From assembly GCF_036057275.1 (NCBI RefSeq), contig NZ_CP107945.1:8308001-8372000 (forward strand): 64,000 nucleotides of DNA, written 5' to 3'. Source of the DNA: Streptomyces sp. NBC_00390. Lineage in GTDB: Bacteria > Actinomycetota > Actinomycetes > Streptomycetales > Streptomycetaceae. Made by a program: the position numbers and the translations under genes. Of the stretch, positions 52,165 through 61,100 are shown piece by piece; within the stretch, counting starts at the first letter, position 1, and each line of letters opens with the position of its first letter. The notes under the pieces were generated by a model. The model ran no database searches. It had not been told where the DNA came from and was given only the letters and a program-made list of their open reading frames with translations.

Positions 52165-53285
52165 GTGGCTGAGCCTGTCCGTGTGCGCAGGTTGACCGAC
52201 CAGGAGGGCAGAAGCTGCAGCAGATCGTGCGCCGGGGCAGCACCAGCTCGGTGCGGTACCGGCGCGCGATGATGCTGCTGGCCTCGGCCGGTGGAAACAG
52301 GGTCCCGGTGATCGCGAAGCTGGTCCAGGCCGACGAGGACACCGTCCGCGACGTGATCCACCGGTTCAACGAGATCGGCCTGGCTTGCCTGGACCCTCGC
52401 TGGGCGGGAGGCCGTCCCCGCCTGCTCAGTCCTGACGACGAGGACTTCGTCGTCCAGACGGCCACTACCCGCCCGACCAAGCTCGGCCCGGCCCTTCACC
52501 CGCTGGTCCATCCGCAAACTCGCCGCCTACCTGCGGAAAGTGCACGGCCGAGTGATCCGGGTCGGCCGCGAGGCATTACGGTGCCTGCTCGCCCGCCGCG
52601 GCGTCACCTTCCAACGCACCAAGACCTGGAAGGAGTCGCCCGACCCGAGCGCGACGCCAAGCTGGGCCGCATCGAGGAGGCGCTGGAACCCTTCCCGGAC
52701 CGCGTGTTCGCGTTCGACGAGTTCGGGCCGCTCGGCATCCGCCCCACCGCCGGGGCTGGCTGGGCTCCCATCGGTCAACCCGAGCGCCATCCCGCGACCT
52801 ACCACCGCACCCACGGGGTGCGGTACTTCCACGGCTGCTATTCCGTCGGCGACGACCGGCTGTGGGGCGTCAACCGCCGCAAGAAGGGTGCGGTGAACAC
52901 CCTGGCCGCACTGAGGTCGATCCGGGCCGCGCGTCCGGACGGCGCCCCGATCTACGTCATCCTGGACCACCTGTCCGCCCACAAGGGCGACAAGATCCGT
53001 GGCTGGGCGAAGAAGAACCGCGTCGAGCTGTGCTTCACCCCGACCTACGCCTCCTGGGCCAACCCAATCGAAGCCCATTTCGGGCCACTGCGGCAGTTCA
53101 CGATCGCCAACTCCAACCACCGCAACCACCGCGTGCAGACCCGGGCCCTGCATGCCTACCTGCGCTGGCGCAACACCAACGCCCGCCACCCCGACGTCCT
53201 CGCGGCGCAGCGTCGCGAACGCGCCCGCATCCGCAGCGAGAAGGGCATCCGCGGGGGCGGACGCCCGCTCCCCGCCACAGCCTGA
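52165..53285 (+). pseudogene. IS630-family transposase, frameshifted
   Basis: This DDE transposase reading requires three frame changes. The N-terminus VAEPVRVRRLTDQEG joins QKLQQIVRRGSTSSVRYRRA near 52207. The helix-turn-helix part (NRVPVIAKLVQADEDTVRDV) continues to TTRPTKLG, then RPFTRWSIRKLAAYLRKVHG in a second frame (about 52489-52640), then back to ERDAKLGRIEEALEPFPDRV. The catalytic Asp-Asp-Glu residues are in FAFDEFGPLG, VILDHLSAHKG and WANPIEAHF. IS630 elements sometimes use programmed frameshifting, but three shifts without slippery heptamers point to decay. Confidence 0.8.
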
Positions 53286-53353
53286 CAAGCGACCGAGCCG
53301 AGAGCGTCAGACCCTCACACCACGCGCGATTCGGTACAGCACGTTCGGACGCA

Positions 53354-53609
53354 GTGGCCCTTCGTGAGTTGAAGCAGCTGCTCACGGCGGCCGAGGAACG
53401 GCTGACGCGGCTGCAGATCACGCGGGAGACGGTGGACGAGGTCCTCGCCGAGACCACCCCGGATGCGGGTGCGGGTGCTGCCGAGGTCGACAAGGCCGGC
53501 AAGGCGGATGAGGCCACGGCGCCGGGTGCTGGTTCGGTGATCGGGGTGCAGACCGTGCCGGCGTGACGGCCCGGGCTGGACGCGTCGGTGCTGCCGACGG
53601 CCTATCAGC
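53354..53609 (+). pseudogene. Small coiled protein often found near IS elements, broken
   Basis: GTG at 53354 opens MALRELKQLLTAAEERLTRL and QITRETVDEVLAETTPDA, a start I associate with Streptomyces proteins that lie beside insertion sequences. A TGA at 53564-53566 follows GVQTVPA, and the frame then continues RPGLDASVLPTAYQ, as if a Trp codon had become TGA. Homology ends at about 53609, where the ISKra4 tail starts. Confidence 0.5.
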
Positions 53610-53795
53610 CTCATCGCCGACTGCCTCGATATCACCGGCGCCCGCTGGGGCCTGACAGGCGCCGAAGCCGTCCTCAAGCTGCGCGCACTCATCAGCAACG
53701 GCGACTTCCCAGCGTACTGGCGTTATCACCTGGCCCGCGAACACCACCGAACCCATGAGGACCATGACCAGGACAGGTATCGCCTGACAGCCTGA
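53610..53795 (+). mobile_element. ISKra4-family transposase, C-terminal relic
   Basis: The frame reads LIADCLDITGARWGLTGAEA, VLKLRALISNGDFPAYWRYH and LAREHHRTHE, ending at TGA 53793-53795. This is the characteristic end of ISKra4 transposases (DITGARWGLxGAEAxLKLRAL...GDFxxYWxFHLxxEH). Everything upstream is missing, so it is a scar nested within the larger element. Confidence 0.7.
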
Positions 53796-53806
53796 GGGAC
53801 TGTGGT

Positions 53807-54571
53807 TCAGCAGAGTTCGGAGAGAAAGACGGTGACCGCATCGGCGAACTGCGCTGGAACATCGTGATGCACGACGTGACCGGCGGTCAGCTCGGCAAGG
53901 CGGACTCTGCCGGCACAGCGGGCGACCATGTCTTTGGCGTGATCGGCCGCCAACTCGTCGCTGCGCGTTCCATGGACCAGCAGCGTGGGACAGGACACCG
54001 ATATCCAGTCGTTCCAGTGATCACCGTTGAGAGCCTTCTGGGACGCCACGGTGTCAGCGATGTCGAATGAGAACCCCCAGCCCTGGGCTGTCTGCCGGAA
54101 GGAACACTCCAGATAGGGCGCCGTCGTGCCCAGAGCCGCGACCAGCGCTTCCCGGGACGGCGTGACGCCGGGAAGGCGTGTGGTGAACGACCAGTCGCAG
54201 TCCACGACCGCACCGATGTCCTCGACGATCAACGCGCTGACCTTGTCCGCGTGCCGGGCCGCGAACTGGTAGGCGTTCACTCCGCCCAGTGAGTGGCCCA
54301 GCACCGCCACAGGGCCGACTCCCAGATGCCGGTGAAAGGCAGCCACATCGGCCACGTACTCGTCCCGCTCGTAACTGCGAGCACGGTCGGACTCTCCATG
54401 CCCGCGTTGATCGAGCGCGATCACTCTCCACCGTGGGGTCAGTGCCGCAGCCAACGGCGCGAACGCCGAAGCTTCGTTGTAATGCCCGTGCAGGGCCAGA
54501 AGCGGCCTTCCCGGACCCCCGAAGTCCAGATACGACAGCTTCCGCCCACCCGCCATGAAGAACCTACGCAT
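53807..54571 (-). CDS. Alpha/beta hydrolase (cargo of the element)
   Basis: This 254-residue alpha/beta hydrolase has oxyanion segment LLALHGHYNEASAFAPLAAA, acid-side RWRVIALDQRGHGESDRARS and nucleophile elbow VAVLGHSLGGVNAYQFAARH (Ser in GHSLGG). A late Asp lies in GTRSDELAADHAK, and the catalytic His is in ELTAGHVVHHDVPA. It resembles esterases and haloperoxidase-like hydrolases; the substrate is unknown. I start it at MRRFFMAGG (54571); an upstream ATG at 54646 would add 25 residues without family character. It lies inside the element, 149 bases from the right terminal repeat, and is the only intact gene there. Confidence 0.85.
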   Translation of the reverse strand: MRRFFMAGGRKLSYLDFGGPGRPLLALHGHYNEASAFAPLAAALTPRWRVIALDQRGHGESDRARSYERDEYVADVAAFHRHLGVGPVAVLGHSLGGVNAYQFAARHADKVSALIVEDIGAVVDCDWSFTTRLPGVTPSREALVAALGTTAPYLECSFRQTAQGWGFSFDIADTVASQKALNGDHWNDWISVSCPTLLVHGTRSDELAADHAKDMVARCAGRVRLAELTAGHVVHHDVPAQFADAVTVFLSELC

Positions 54572-54719
54572 GGTGCGGATATTAGAAGACAGTACTGACA
54601 CTTCGTTGCTGACCAGCAGCCGTCGCAGCCCACTCGCATCGGGCATGCCGTCACTCAGGACGAGCTACACCCAAAGGAGAATGCACGGCTGGCTCCAAGA
54701 CTGTCGAAGCGACCACTGC

Positions 54720-54745
54720 CCCGGCGAACCTTCCCGGTCAGAGCA
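54720..54745 (-). repeat. Right terminal inverted repeat of the element
   Basis: This is a perfect reverse complement of 52082-52107, followed by the second CTAT at 54746-54749. Confidence 0.85.
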
Positions 54746-54783
54746 CTATACGCAGAGCCGGTCGGCCGGCTCATCGTCAGTAG
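54746..54783 (+). pseudogene. DUF2716-like gene, 3' piece after the element
   Basis: After the duplicated CTAT, the frame continues IRRAGRPAHRQ and stops at TAG 54781-54783. This matches the usual 'LRRAGRPA' end of the family and joins in frame to the piece ending at 52081. Confidence 0.7.
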
Positions 54784-54836
54784 CGCAACATCGTTCATGA
54801 GCGGGTGAGGATCCCGGTCCCGCAGGAGCGTGAAGG

Positions 54837-55091
54837 ATGCCCGGCCGTACATTGCTCTCCGGGGATCAGTACAAGCGATGGCACACCCTGCTCCGCGACC
54901 TGCTGGAGCAGATCCCTGGTCTGACCGACAGCGACTTCGCCGCCCATCCACTGCTCGCTGCCACCCGGGCCGACCTCGTCGAGTAGCTGGCCGACGAGAG
55001 CATGGCCCACGGGGAGATGCGCAGGCAGCTGGCGATCTTCACCGCCAGAGTCCTCGGCAGTCCCGTAGGGGGACCGGTGGCCGAGGGCTGA
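54837..55091 (+). pseudogene. Hypothetical protein with an in-frame TAG
   Basis: ATG at 54837 opens MPGRTLLSGDQYKRWHTLLR, DLLEQIPGLTDSDFAAHPLL and AATRADLVE, then TAG at 54984-54986. The same frame continues LADESMAHGEMRRQLAIFTA and RVLGSPVGGPVAEG to TGA at 55089-55091. The coding character is the same on both sides of the TAG, so a gene of about 84 codons has acquired a stop. I do not recognise the family. Confidence 0.5.
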
Positions 55092-55121
55092 TCACGGACG
55101 GGGCGACGAAAGAGGCGGTCC

Positions 55122-55415
55122 ATGCCGAACGGCCTGAGGTGTGCGGTGCCGTGCGCGGGCGGTGTCGTGCTGCTTCTGGGCTTCGCGTTGCGGCATGCGG
55201 TGGTGGTGCGGCGGCTGCGGCGGGACGGCATCCGCACGGAGGGTGCCGTGGTCGACGACCTGCGCGTCGACGCTGCCGACAGGTACGCCTGAGGGCCGGT
55301 CATCACCTTTCTCGACCAGCAGGGAAACCGTGTTGAGTTCTCGCCCCGGATGCGCGGGAGCGGGCTCGGCCTGGCGACCGGCCGCGCCTACCGGTCGGTG
55401 TCCGGCATGCCGTGA
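55122..55415 (+). pseudogene. DUF3592-like membrane protein, broken
   Basis: ATG at 55122 reads MPNGLRCAVPCAGGVVLLLG, FALRHAVVVRRLRRDGIRTE and GAVVDDLRVDAADRYA, then TGA at 55290-55292. It continues GPVITFLDQQGNRVEFSPRM and RGSGLGLATGRAYRSVSGMP. The pattern (one membrane helix, then a 'G-V-V-x-D' and 'F-x-D-x-x-G-x-x-V-E-F' beta module) fits DUF3592-like proteins. The TGA falls where Trp would fit, and the C-terminus is also short. Confidence 0.55.
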
Positions 55416-55779
55416 ACCGGCACGGTCGTGTACCGGTGGTGCAGCGCCCCCCGCCCGGGCACACAGGCGGCGACCGGCCCGGCAGCCTCCCTGCAAACGG
55501 CCGGGCCGGGTGACCGCCGGGCCCTCGAACCCGGGGTGTCCGTGAGTAAAGCGCACCCGGTGGGCGCGTAAGGCTCAGGGACGGGTCGCCCCTGCCCCTG
55601 ACGAGCGCGCGGGCACGGGGTGGCGATCGGGGCGGCCTCGGTCACTGACTGCGTCACCTCGCCGCATGGTCGGCAGAAGCAACCCTTCCTGGGTGTGCGG
55701 CGGTCTTACTGGCCGTCGTGCTCAGAGGACCGGCCTCTGTCGACTCGTACTGGTGAACCGACTGGGAAGGACGCACTCC
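55416..55779. other. Intergenic region with no supported gene
   Basis: These 364 bases hold only inconsistent frames. The last 60 bases should contain the promoter of the gene at 55780. Confidence 0.35.
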
Positions 55780-56037
55780 ATGGTGTTGGATCCCAACTTC
55801 TGCCTGGATGTTCCAAAGGGTTTCGACGACTCGGACGCTGAGACCGGTGTGCATCCCATGGCCAGGAAACTGTTCCCCGCCACAACTGCCGCGGAAGCCT
55901 TCAAGAAAGCCCATGAGTGGGTGCGGGAGCAAAGAATCCGCCTGGTAGACGTGTCATGGGATTTCTTTCACGACGAGGACGAGCCCTACTGCCTGAGCAT
56001 CTATTTCACGTTCGAGTTGGATCCTCAAGACAGCTGA
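55780..56037 (+). CDS. Small acidic hypothetical protein
   Basis: This 85-residue protein reads MVLDPNFCLDVPKGFDDSDA, FPATTAAEAFKKAHEWVREQ, VDVSWDFFHDEDEPYCLSIY and FTFELDPQDS. It looks like a complete alpha/beta domain. A GGGAAGG site lies about eight bases before the ATG. Comparable short acidic proteins occur in Streptomyces, some as immunity-like partners, but I cannot assign a family. Codon use here is less GC-biased than in neighbouring genes. Confidence 0.5.
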   Translation: MVLDPNFCLDVPKGFDDSDAETGVHPMARKLFPATTAAEAFKKAHEWVREQRIRLVDVSWDFFHDEDEPYCLSIYFTFELDPQDS

Positions 56038-56093
56038 CCACGACTGCGCAGTTCCCTTGCGCCAGTCAGCAGGTCGTCGGTCCGGAGCTGCCG

Positions 56094-56141
56094 TTGACTG
56101 ACCCGCAGTGGGCGCGGATCGAGCCGTTGCCACCGTTCTGA
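56094..56141 (+). mobile_element. IS5-type transposase N-terminal scar
   Basis: LTDPQWARIEPLPPF reads straight into a stop. It matches the first residues of many Streptomyces IS5-family transposases (LTDxQWxxIEPLLP). Nothing else of the element can be found on either side. Confidence 0.45.
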
Positions 56142-56303
56142 TGGCGCCCGGGCCGACACTGAAGAGGACTTGCCCTCGGGCTGCAGTCGGCTCGGCTGGT
56201 CGCGGACACCGCGGGCTCGATCCCGGCCACTGCCCCGCTTCCGCACACGGCGGGTCATCCTGCATGGGGTGCAGGCCACGAAGAGGGCCGGCGGTGGCTG
56301 CGG

Positions 56304-56801
56304 TCACGTGCCGCGGCGCTGCTCCTGGACGGCCTTCATGAGGTCCTCGATGGCGGACTGGGCGTCGCGGTCACGCGCGTTGTCGATTGCTTCGAGAGCG
56401 GTGGCCGCGGCCTCACGAATGTGGTGGGCAAGCCCGTCGGCGGCCGTGAGGCGGTAGGCCGCCTTACGGCGCGCCCTGCGCTCGGTGGCGTCTACTGCAT
56501 CGGGGCCGGACAGCGGAAAGACGGAGGTCCTGTACGCGGATATCTCCAGCACCACCATGTCCGCGATTCCGTCGGCGTACCCGAGCGCGGCGGCCTTCCC
56601 CTGGCCTTCCCGAATGGTTGCGATCATTTGACGGCGGGACAGGAGCGTGCCCAGGGCGGCGCCGCCTCCCAGGGACAGGGCGCAGGCGACGGCGAGGAAC
56701 GGCCCGTCCCAGACGAAGCCGGCGACTGCTCCGAGGGCCGCGAGGGCGACGGTCCATCCGGCCGCTGTCCGGGAGCTCATCTGTTCGGGTGTGGTGTCCA
56801 T
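56304..56801 (-). CDS. Membrane protein of unknown function
   Basis: This 165-residue protein starts at MDTTPEQMSSRTAAGW. Residues about 14-50 form a hydrophobic hairpin (VALAALGAVAGFVWDGPFLA, VACALSLGGGAALGTLLS). The rest is helical and cytosolic (MIATIREGQGKAAALGYADG; RRARRKAAYRLTAADGLAHH; SAIEDLMKAVQEQR). I do not recognise the family. The upstream in-frame extension (to 57011) is Pro/Arg-rich and not coding-like, so the ATG at 56801 is used. No ribosome-binding site is striking. Confidence 0.5.
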   Translation of the reverse strand: MDTTPEQMSSRTAAGWTVALAALGAVAGFVWDGPFLAVACALSLGGGAALGTLLSRRQMIATIREGQGKAAALGYADGIADMVVLEISAYRTSVFPLSGPDAVDATERRARRKAAYRLTAADGLAHHIREAAATALEAIDNARDRDAQSAIEDLMKAVQEQRRGT

Positions 56802-57121
56802 GATGGGAGTCTCCCAGGCGGTACCGACAGCACCGGCGCGGGGTGAACCGCCGACCGCACGCCTCTCATTGACGGGCCGGGGGCGATGCGTGCGCGGGAT
56901 CTTCGCGGCTCGGGGGCGTGCTGGTGGGCAGCGTGGCGGCGTATTCGGCGCTGATGTTCCGTCGATGCCACCTCCGGCTTTGGCGAGGCTCTGGAGCCGT
57001 CGCCCGACCACAGCAGGTGCCGCACGTGGAATGGTCCTCCACGGACCGAAGCGTTGTCGTCGTCGCCAAATCCCCCGCTGAGCATGGCAACACGCCGAGT
57101 TACCCGATCGAAAGCCCGACC

Positions 57122-57560
57122 CTAGTGTGCGGCGGTCATGGATCCCATGAGTGTGACCGCACGACGCCTGCTCAATCCCCGGTCCAGGCTTGCCATCAGG
57201 CGGTTGAGTCGGCCGGAGACGCCGCTGGGCGGGGGTGTGCGGCGATCAAGGGCCCGCAGCGCCGTTGCCACGACCTCCCCGGGAGACTGGCGTTTGGAGC
57301 TGCCGTCCGCGGCGTTGGTGCCGATGACGTCGAAGAACTCGGTGTTGGTCGCGCCGGGAGACAGTGCGAGCACCCGCAACCCGGTGCCGCGGGACTCCTG
57401 CCACAGGGCCTGGGTGAAGCTCAGCACGAACGCCTTGGCTGCCGCGTAGACGGCCATGTTGGGGACGGGCAGGTAGGCGGCCATGCTTGCGACATTGATC
57501 AACACCCCGGTGCCGGCGGCCCGCAACGGCTCGATGAACGCCCGGCTGATGCGGCAGGGT
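57122..57560 (-). pseudogene. Short-chain dehydrogenase (SDR), 5' end lost
   Basis: This is the C-terminal half of an SDR oxidoreductase. The catalytic Tyr-Lys are in MAVYAAAKAFVLSFTQALW, the Ser region is GVLINVASMAAYLPVPN, and the cofactor/substrate region LRVLALSPGATNTEFFDVIG follows. The N-terminal NAD(P)-binding half (TGxxxGIG) is missing; homology stops near 57560, close to the start of the TetR remnant that reads the other way. Confidence 0.75.
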
Positions 57561-57604
57561 CCTGCAGGCCGCACTGGAAGCCCGCCCGGCGGACGAGCCC
57601 CATG

Positions 57605-58006
57605 GGAAGCGCTCCCGGCGGCCCTCAAGGCACTCGTCGAGTCCCTGCCCTACTCCCCGGAGGACTTCCTCAAGATCACGAGCATGCTCCACGCGTCGCC
57701 CTCTCTCCGGGCCGTCAGCTGGACAAGCAGCAGCAGTGGATGGACCTGCTCGTGCCGGACATCGCCCGAAGGCTGGGTGCCGCGGAGGAGGCCCTGGCCG
57801 AGGTGCGGGCCCGCGCGCTCGTCGCCTGTGCCCTGGCCTGTTCCGCCATCGCAACGGAAACCTGGGTCCGCAGCAACGGGACGGTCGACATGGAACAGGT
57901 CTTCGATGAGGCGGTCGCTGCGGTCCGGGGCAGGACGCCGCGAAGCTCGGCCTGCGCGACCGGGTCCGTCGCCGCTGCCGCCGTCGGCGTGCGGCTGCAG
58001 GCGTAA
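57605..58006 (+). pseudogene. TetR-family regulator, 5' end lost and frameshifted
   Basis: This is the ligand-binding part of a TetR protein. AALKALVESLPYSPEDFLKI and TSMLHASPSLRA read in one frame. After a one-base loss near 57711, QLDKQQQWMDLLVPDIARRL, ALACSAIATETWVRSNGTVD and EQVFDEAVAAVRG follow to TAA at 58004-58006. The helix-turn-helix domain is absent. It lies head-to-head with the SDR remnant, and both have lost their 5' ends. Confidence 0.7.
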
Positions 58007-58179
58007 ACTGCTGATCAAATCACCCTTTCAGATATTTTAATCTTGCAATTCCGGCATGAGTGTAGTTCAGAACCGTCGGATCCGGCGTCCGATCTGCCCG
58101 GAAGGTCCACAGTGAGTGGCCGTCGGCAGCCTTGGCGGCCGCGGGCGGATCACATAGGCGCCAGGAGGAAGATTTCTCG
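58007..58179. promoter_or_regulatory. AT-rich leader of the signalling gene
   Basis: Positions 58010-58060 are unusually AT-rich for this window (AGATATTTTAATCTTGC). They probably hold the promoter of the following large gene. AGGAGGAAG lies about nine bases before its ATG. Confidence 0.45.
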
Positions 58180-61100
58180 ATGACCCGGCCCGATGACCCG
58201 CGCACCGCGGCGGCTCGGATGTTCGCCGAGGCCGGCGCGTTCGGCGAGCTTCTGGCCGGGATCGACTGGGCGGCGACGCCGCTCGGGCCCCCCGAGTCCT
58301 GGCCGGGGCCCCTGGTGGACTCCCTGCGCCTCATGCTCACCTCTGAGCACGGGATGGCTCTGTACTGGGGCGCCGAATACGCCACGCTGTACAACCTGGG
58401 CTCCTCACCCATTGTCGGCGCCAAACACCCCTGGGCGCTCGGCAGGCCTTATAAGGATGTGTTCCCCGAGGTCTGGGACGACCCCGTGAGCTCCCACTTC
58501 CATTATGTGACCGACACCCGCAAGCCCCTGCTGATCCCCGACGAGCCGCTCATCATGGAGCGCCATGGCTTTCCGGAACAGTGCTACTTCGACTCCGCCT
58601 TCCAGCCCGTGCTGCTGGACGACGGCACCGCCGGCGGCGTGCTGCAGATCATCACCGAGACCACCGGCCGGGTACTGGGCGAGCGCCGGCTGCGGCTGCT
58701 GAGCGAGACCGGCGCCCGCACCGCCGGGCTGCCCACCCCGGGCGAGGTCGCCCGCGTCGTCGCGGAGGTGCTGGGCTCCTATCCCGAGGAGATCCCGTTC
58801 CTGGGCCTGTACCTGGCCACCGAGCCGGGCGTGCTGCGGCCGGCGGCCTCCGCCGGGCTCGGGCCGATGCCCGAGGCCGTCTCGCTGAGTGCGGCCGACG
58901 GGTCGGAGGTCGCGGCCCGGCTGGCGCAGGTGGTCGCCGACGGTGCCCCTGCCATGCTGCCGGCCGCCGCGCTCACCGGCGGCAACACTGCCGGGCAGCA
59001 CGCCGCGGCCACCCGGCTCCCAGTCGAGCAGGCGCTGGCCCTGCCGCTGGACTGCGCGGGCCAGGTCGAGGGCGTCCTGGTGGTGGGCGTCAACCCCTGC
59101 TTTCCGCCGGCCGGGTCCTACCGGGACTTCTTGGAGGTGCTCGCCGCCGCCGTGGCCGGGGCGCTGACGGCCGCGCTCGCCCACGACGAGCAGCGTCGGC
59201 GGGCGGAGGCGCTGGCCGAGCTGGACCGGGCCAAGACCACGTTCTTCGCCAACGTCAGCCACGAGTTCCGCACCCCGCTCACCCTGCTCCTGGGCCCGCT
59301 CCAGCAGGCTCTGGCCGACGAGGACCGGCCCGAGCGGCGCGAGCAGCTGGAACTGGCCGAGCGCGGCGCCCTGCGCCTGCTGAAGCAGGTCAACACCCTC
59401 CTGGACGTCGCCAGGGCCGAGACCGGGCAGATGTGCCCGGCCCTCGAGCCGGTCGACCTGGCCGGTGCCACGGCCGAGCTGGCCGGGGTGTTCCGCTCCG
59501 CCTTCGAGGCGGCCGGGCTGACGCTGGAGGTGGACTGCCCGCCGCTGCCCGAGCCGGTGTCCCTGGACCGGGAGATGTGGGAGAAGATCATCCTCAACCT
59601 GCTCAGCAACGCCCTGAAGTTCACCTTCACCGGCGGCGCCCGGGTGCAGGTGGACGTGGCCGGCGACCGGGCCCGGCTGACCGTGACCGACACCGGCACC
59701 GGGATCCCCGCGGACGAGCTGCCGCGCCTGTTCGAGCGCTTCCACCGGGTTCGCGGCGCCCGCTCCCGCTCCCACGAGGGCAGCGGTCTCGGCCTGGTGC
59801 TGGTGAAGGACCTGGTGGAAGCGCACGGCGGCACCGTCGGCGTGGACAGCCGGCTCGGCCAGGGCACCAACGTCACCGTGGACCTTCCCTTCGCCGCCGC
59901 CCACCGGCCCCGCCCGGACCCGCCCGCGGCCGACGCCGGATCCTCCGGGGAAACCGCCAGGGAAGGCGGAGGCGGCCGGCCCGGCCGCGCCGCGGCCTAT
60001 GTGGACGAGGCGCTGGGCTGGCTGGCGGCCGACCCCGGCCCGGCCGCGGCCACCCCCGCGGCACGCACCCCGCACGCCCCCGCGAGCCACGATGCCGCCC
60101 ACGGCCCTGGTCCGCACGAAACCGACCGCCCCCACCGGGCCCGCCTGCTGGTCGTCGACGACAACGCCGACATGCGCGCCCACCTCACCCAGCTTCTGCA
60201 GCCCGACTACGACGTGCTGCTCGCCGCCGACGGCCGGGCCGCCCTGGAGATGGCCCTGGCGCAGCCGGTGGAGCTGGTGCTCAGCGACGTGATGATGCCC
60301 CGCATGGACGGCTTCGAGCTGGTCCGGGCGCTGCGCGCCGACCCGCGCACCGCCCGCCTGCCCATCGTCTTGCTCACCGCCCGCGCCGGCGAGGAGGAAT
60401 CCGTGCAGGGCCGGCAGGCCGGCGCCGACGACTACCTGGCCAAACCCTTCTCCGCGCGCCAGCTGCTGGCGCGCGTCCGCAGCGGGTTGGAGCTGTCCCG
60501 GCTGCGCGAACAGGTCCTGACCGAGACCCGCAACCAGTTGGCCGTGCTGGCCTCCCTGTCCGACGCGGGCCTGCGGCTGTCCGCCACCCTCGACCCGGAC
60601 CAGATACTGCAGACTGCCGGCCAGATCCTGCTGCCCGACTTCGCCGACCAGATCAGCATCCACCTCACCGCCGGCTCACCCGCCCCGGCGCAGTCGCCCC
60701 CGGCATACATCGCCGGCGCACCCCTTCTTGCCCGCGAGGCCCTGGCCCTCGCCGCCACCCACGCGATCAACGGCACTTCCCCAGCACCAGCCGGCCCGCA
60801 CCCGGCGCCCGCCGCCGTGCTGGCCCTGCCGCTGCACGCCCACGACCAGACACTGGGAGCCCTGGTACTGGTCCGGCACACCGACTACTCCGCGGTCGAA
60901 CACAAGTATCTGGAGAACCTCGCCCACCGCCTGGCCCTGGCCTACGACAACGCCACCCGGTACCACAACGAGCGCCGCCTCGCCCTGACCCTGCAGCGCG
61001 CCCTGCTGCCCCACCGCCTGCCCCAGGTGCCCGGGGTGCGCCTGGCCTCCCACTACCGGGCCAGCAACCGCGGCGCCGAGGTCGGCGGCGACTGGTACGA

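Larger units (their letters stand above)
52082..54745. mobile_element. 2.66-kb transposable element carrying an IS630-type transposase relic and a hydrolase gene
   Basis: The unit is bounded by perfect 26-bp inverted repeats beginning TGCTCTGACCGGG and by a CTAT direct repeat outside them. It interrupts a DUF2716-type frame that is rejoined when the unit is removed. Inside, in order, are an IS630-family transposase with frameshifts, a small broken helper-like gene, an ISKra4 transposase tail and, on the other strand, an intact alpha/beta hydrolase. The mix suggests an IS630-type element that captured other DNA. It can probably no longer move by itself. Confidence 0.8.

Noticed and set aside
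52165..53285. Programmed frameshifting in the IS630 transposase
   Set aside because: Three separate frame changes would be needed, and I see no slippery heptamer with a following structure at any of them. Decay is simpler.
58405..60663. A 752-codon minus-strand open frame opposite the large kinase
   Set aside because: It has a Gly/Gln/His-rich composition without motifs and lies exactly antisense to well-defined kinase, ATPase and receiver domains. This is typical of high-GC antisense frames.
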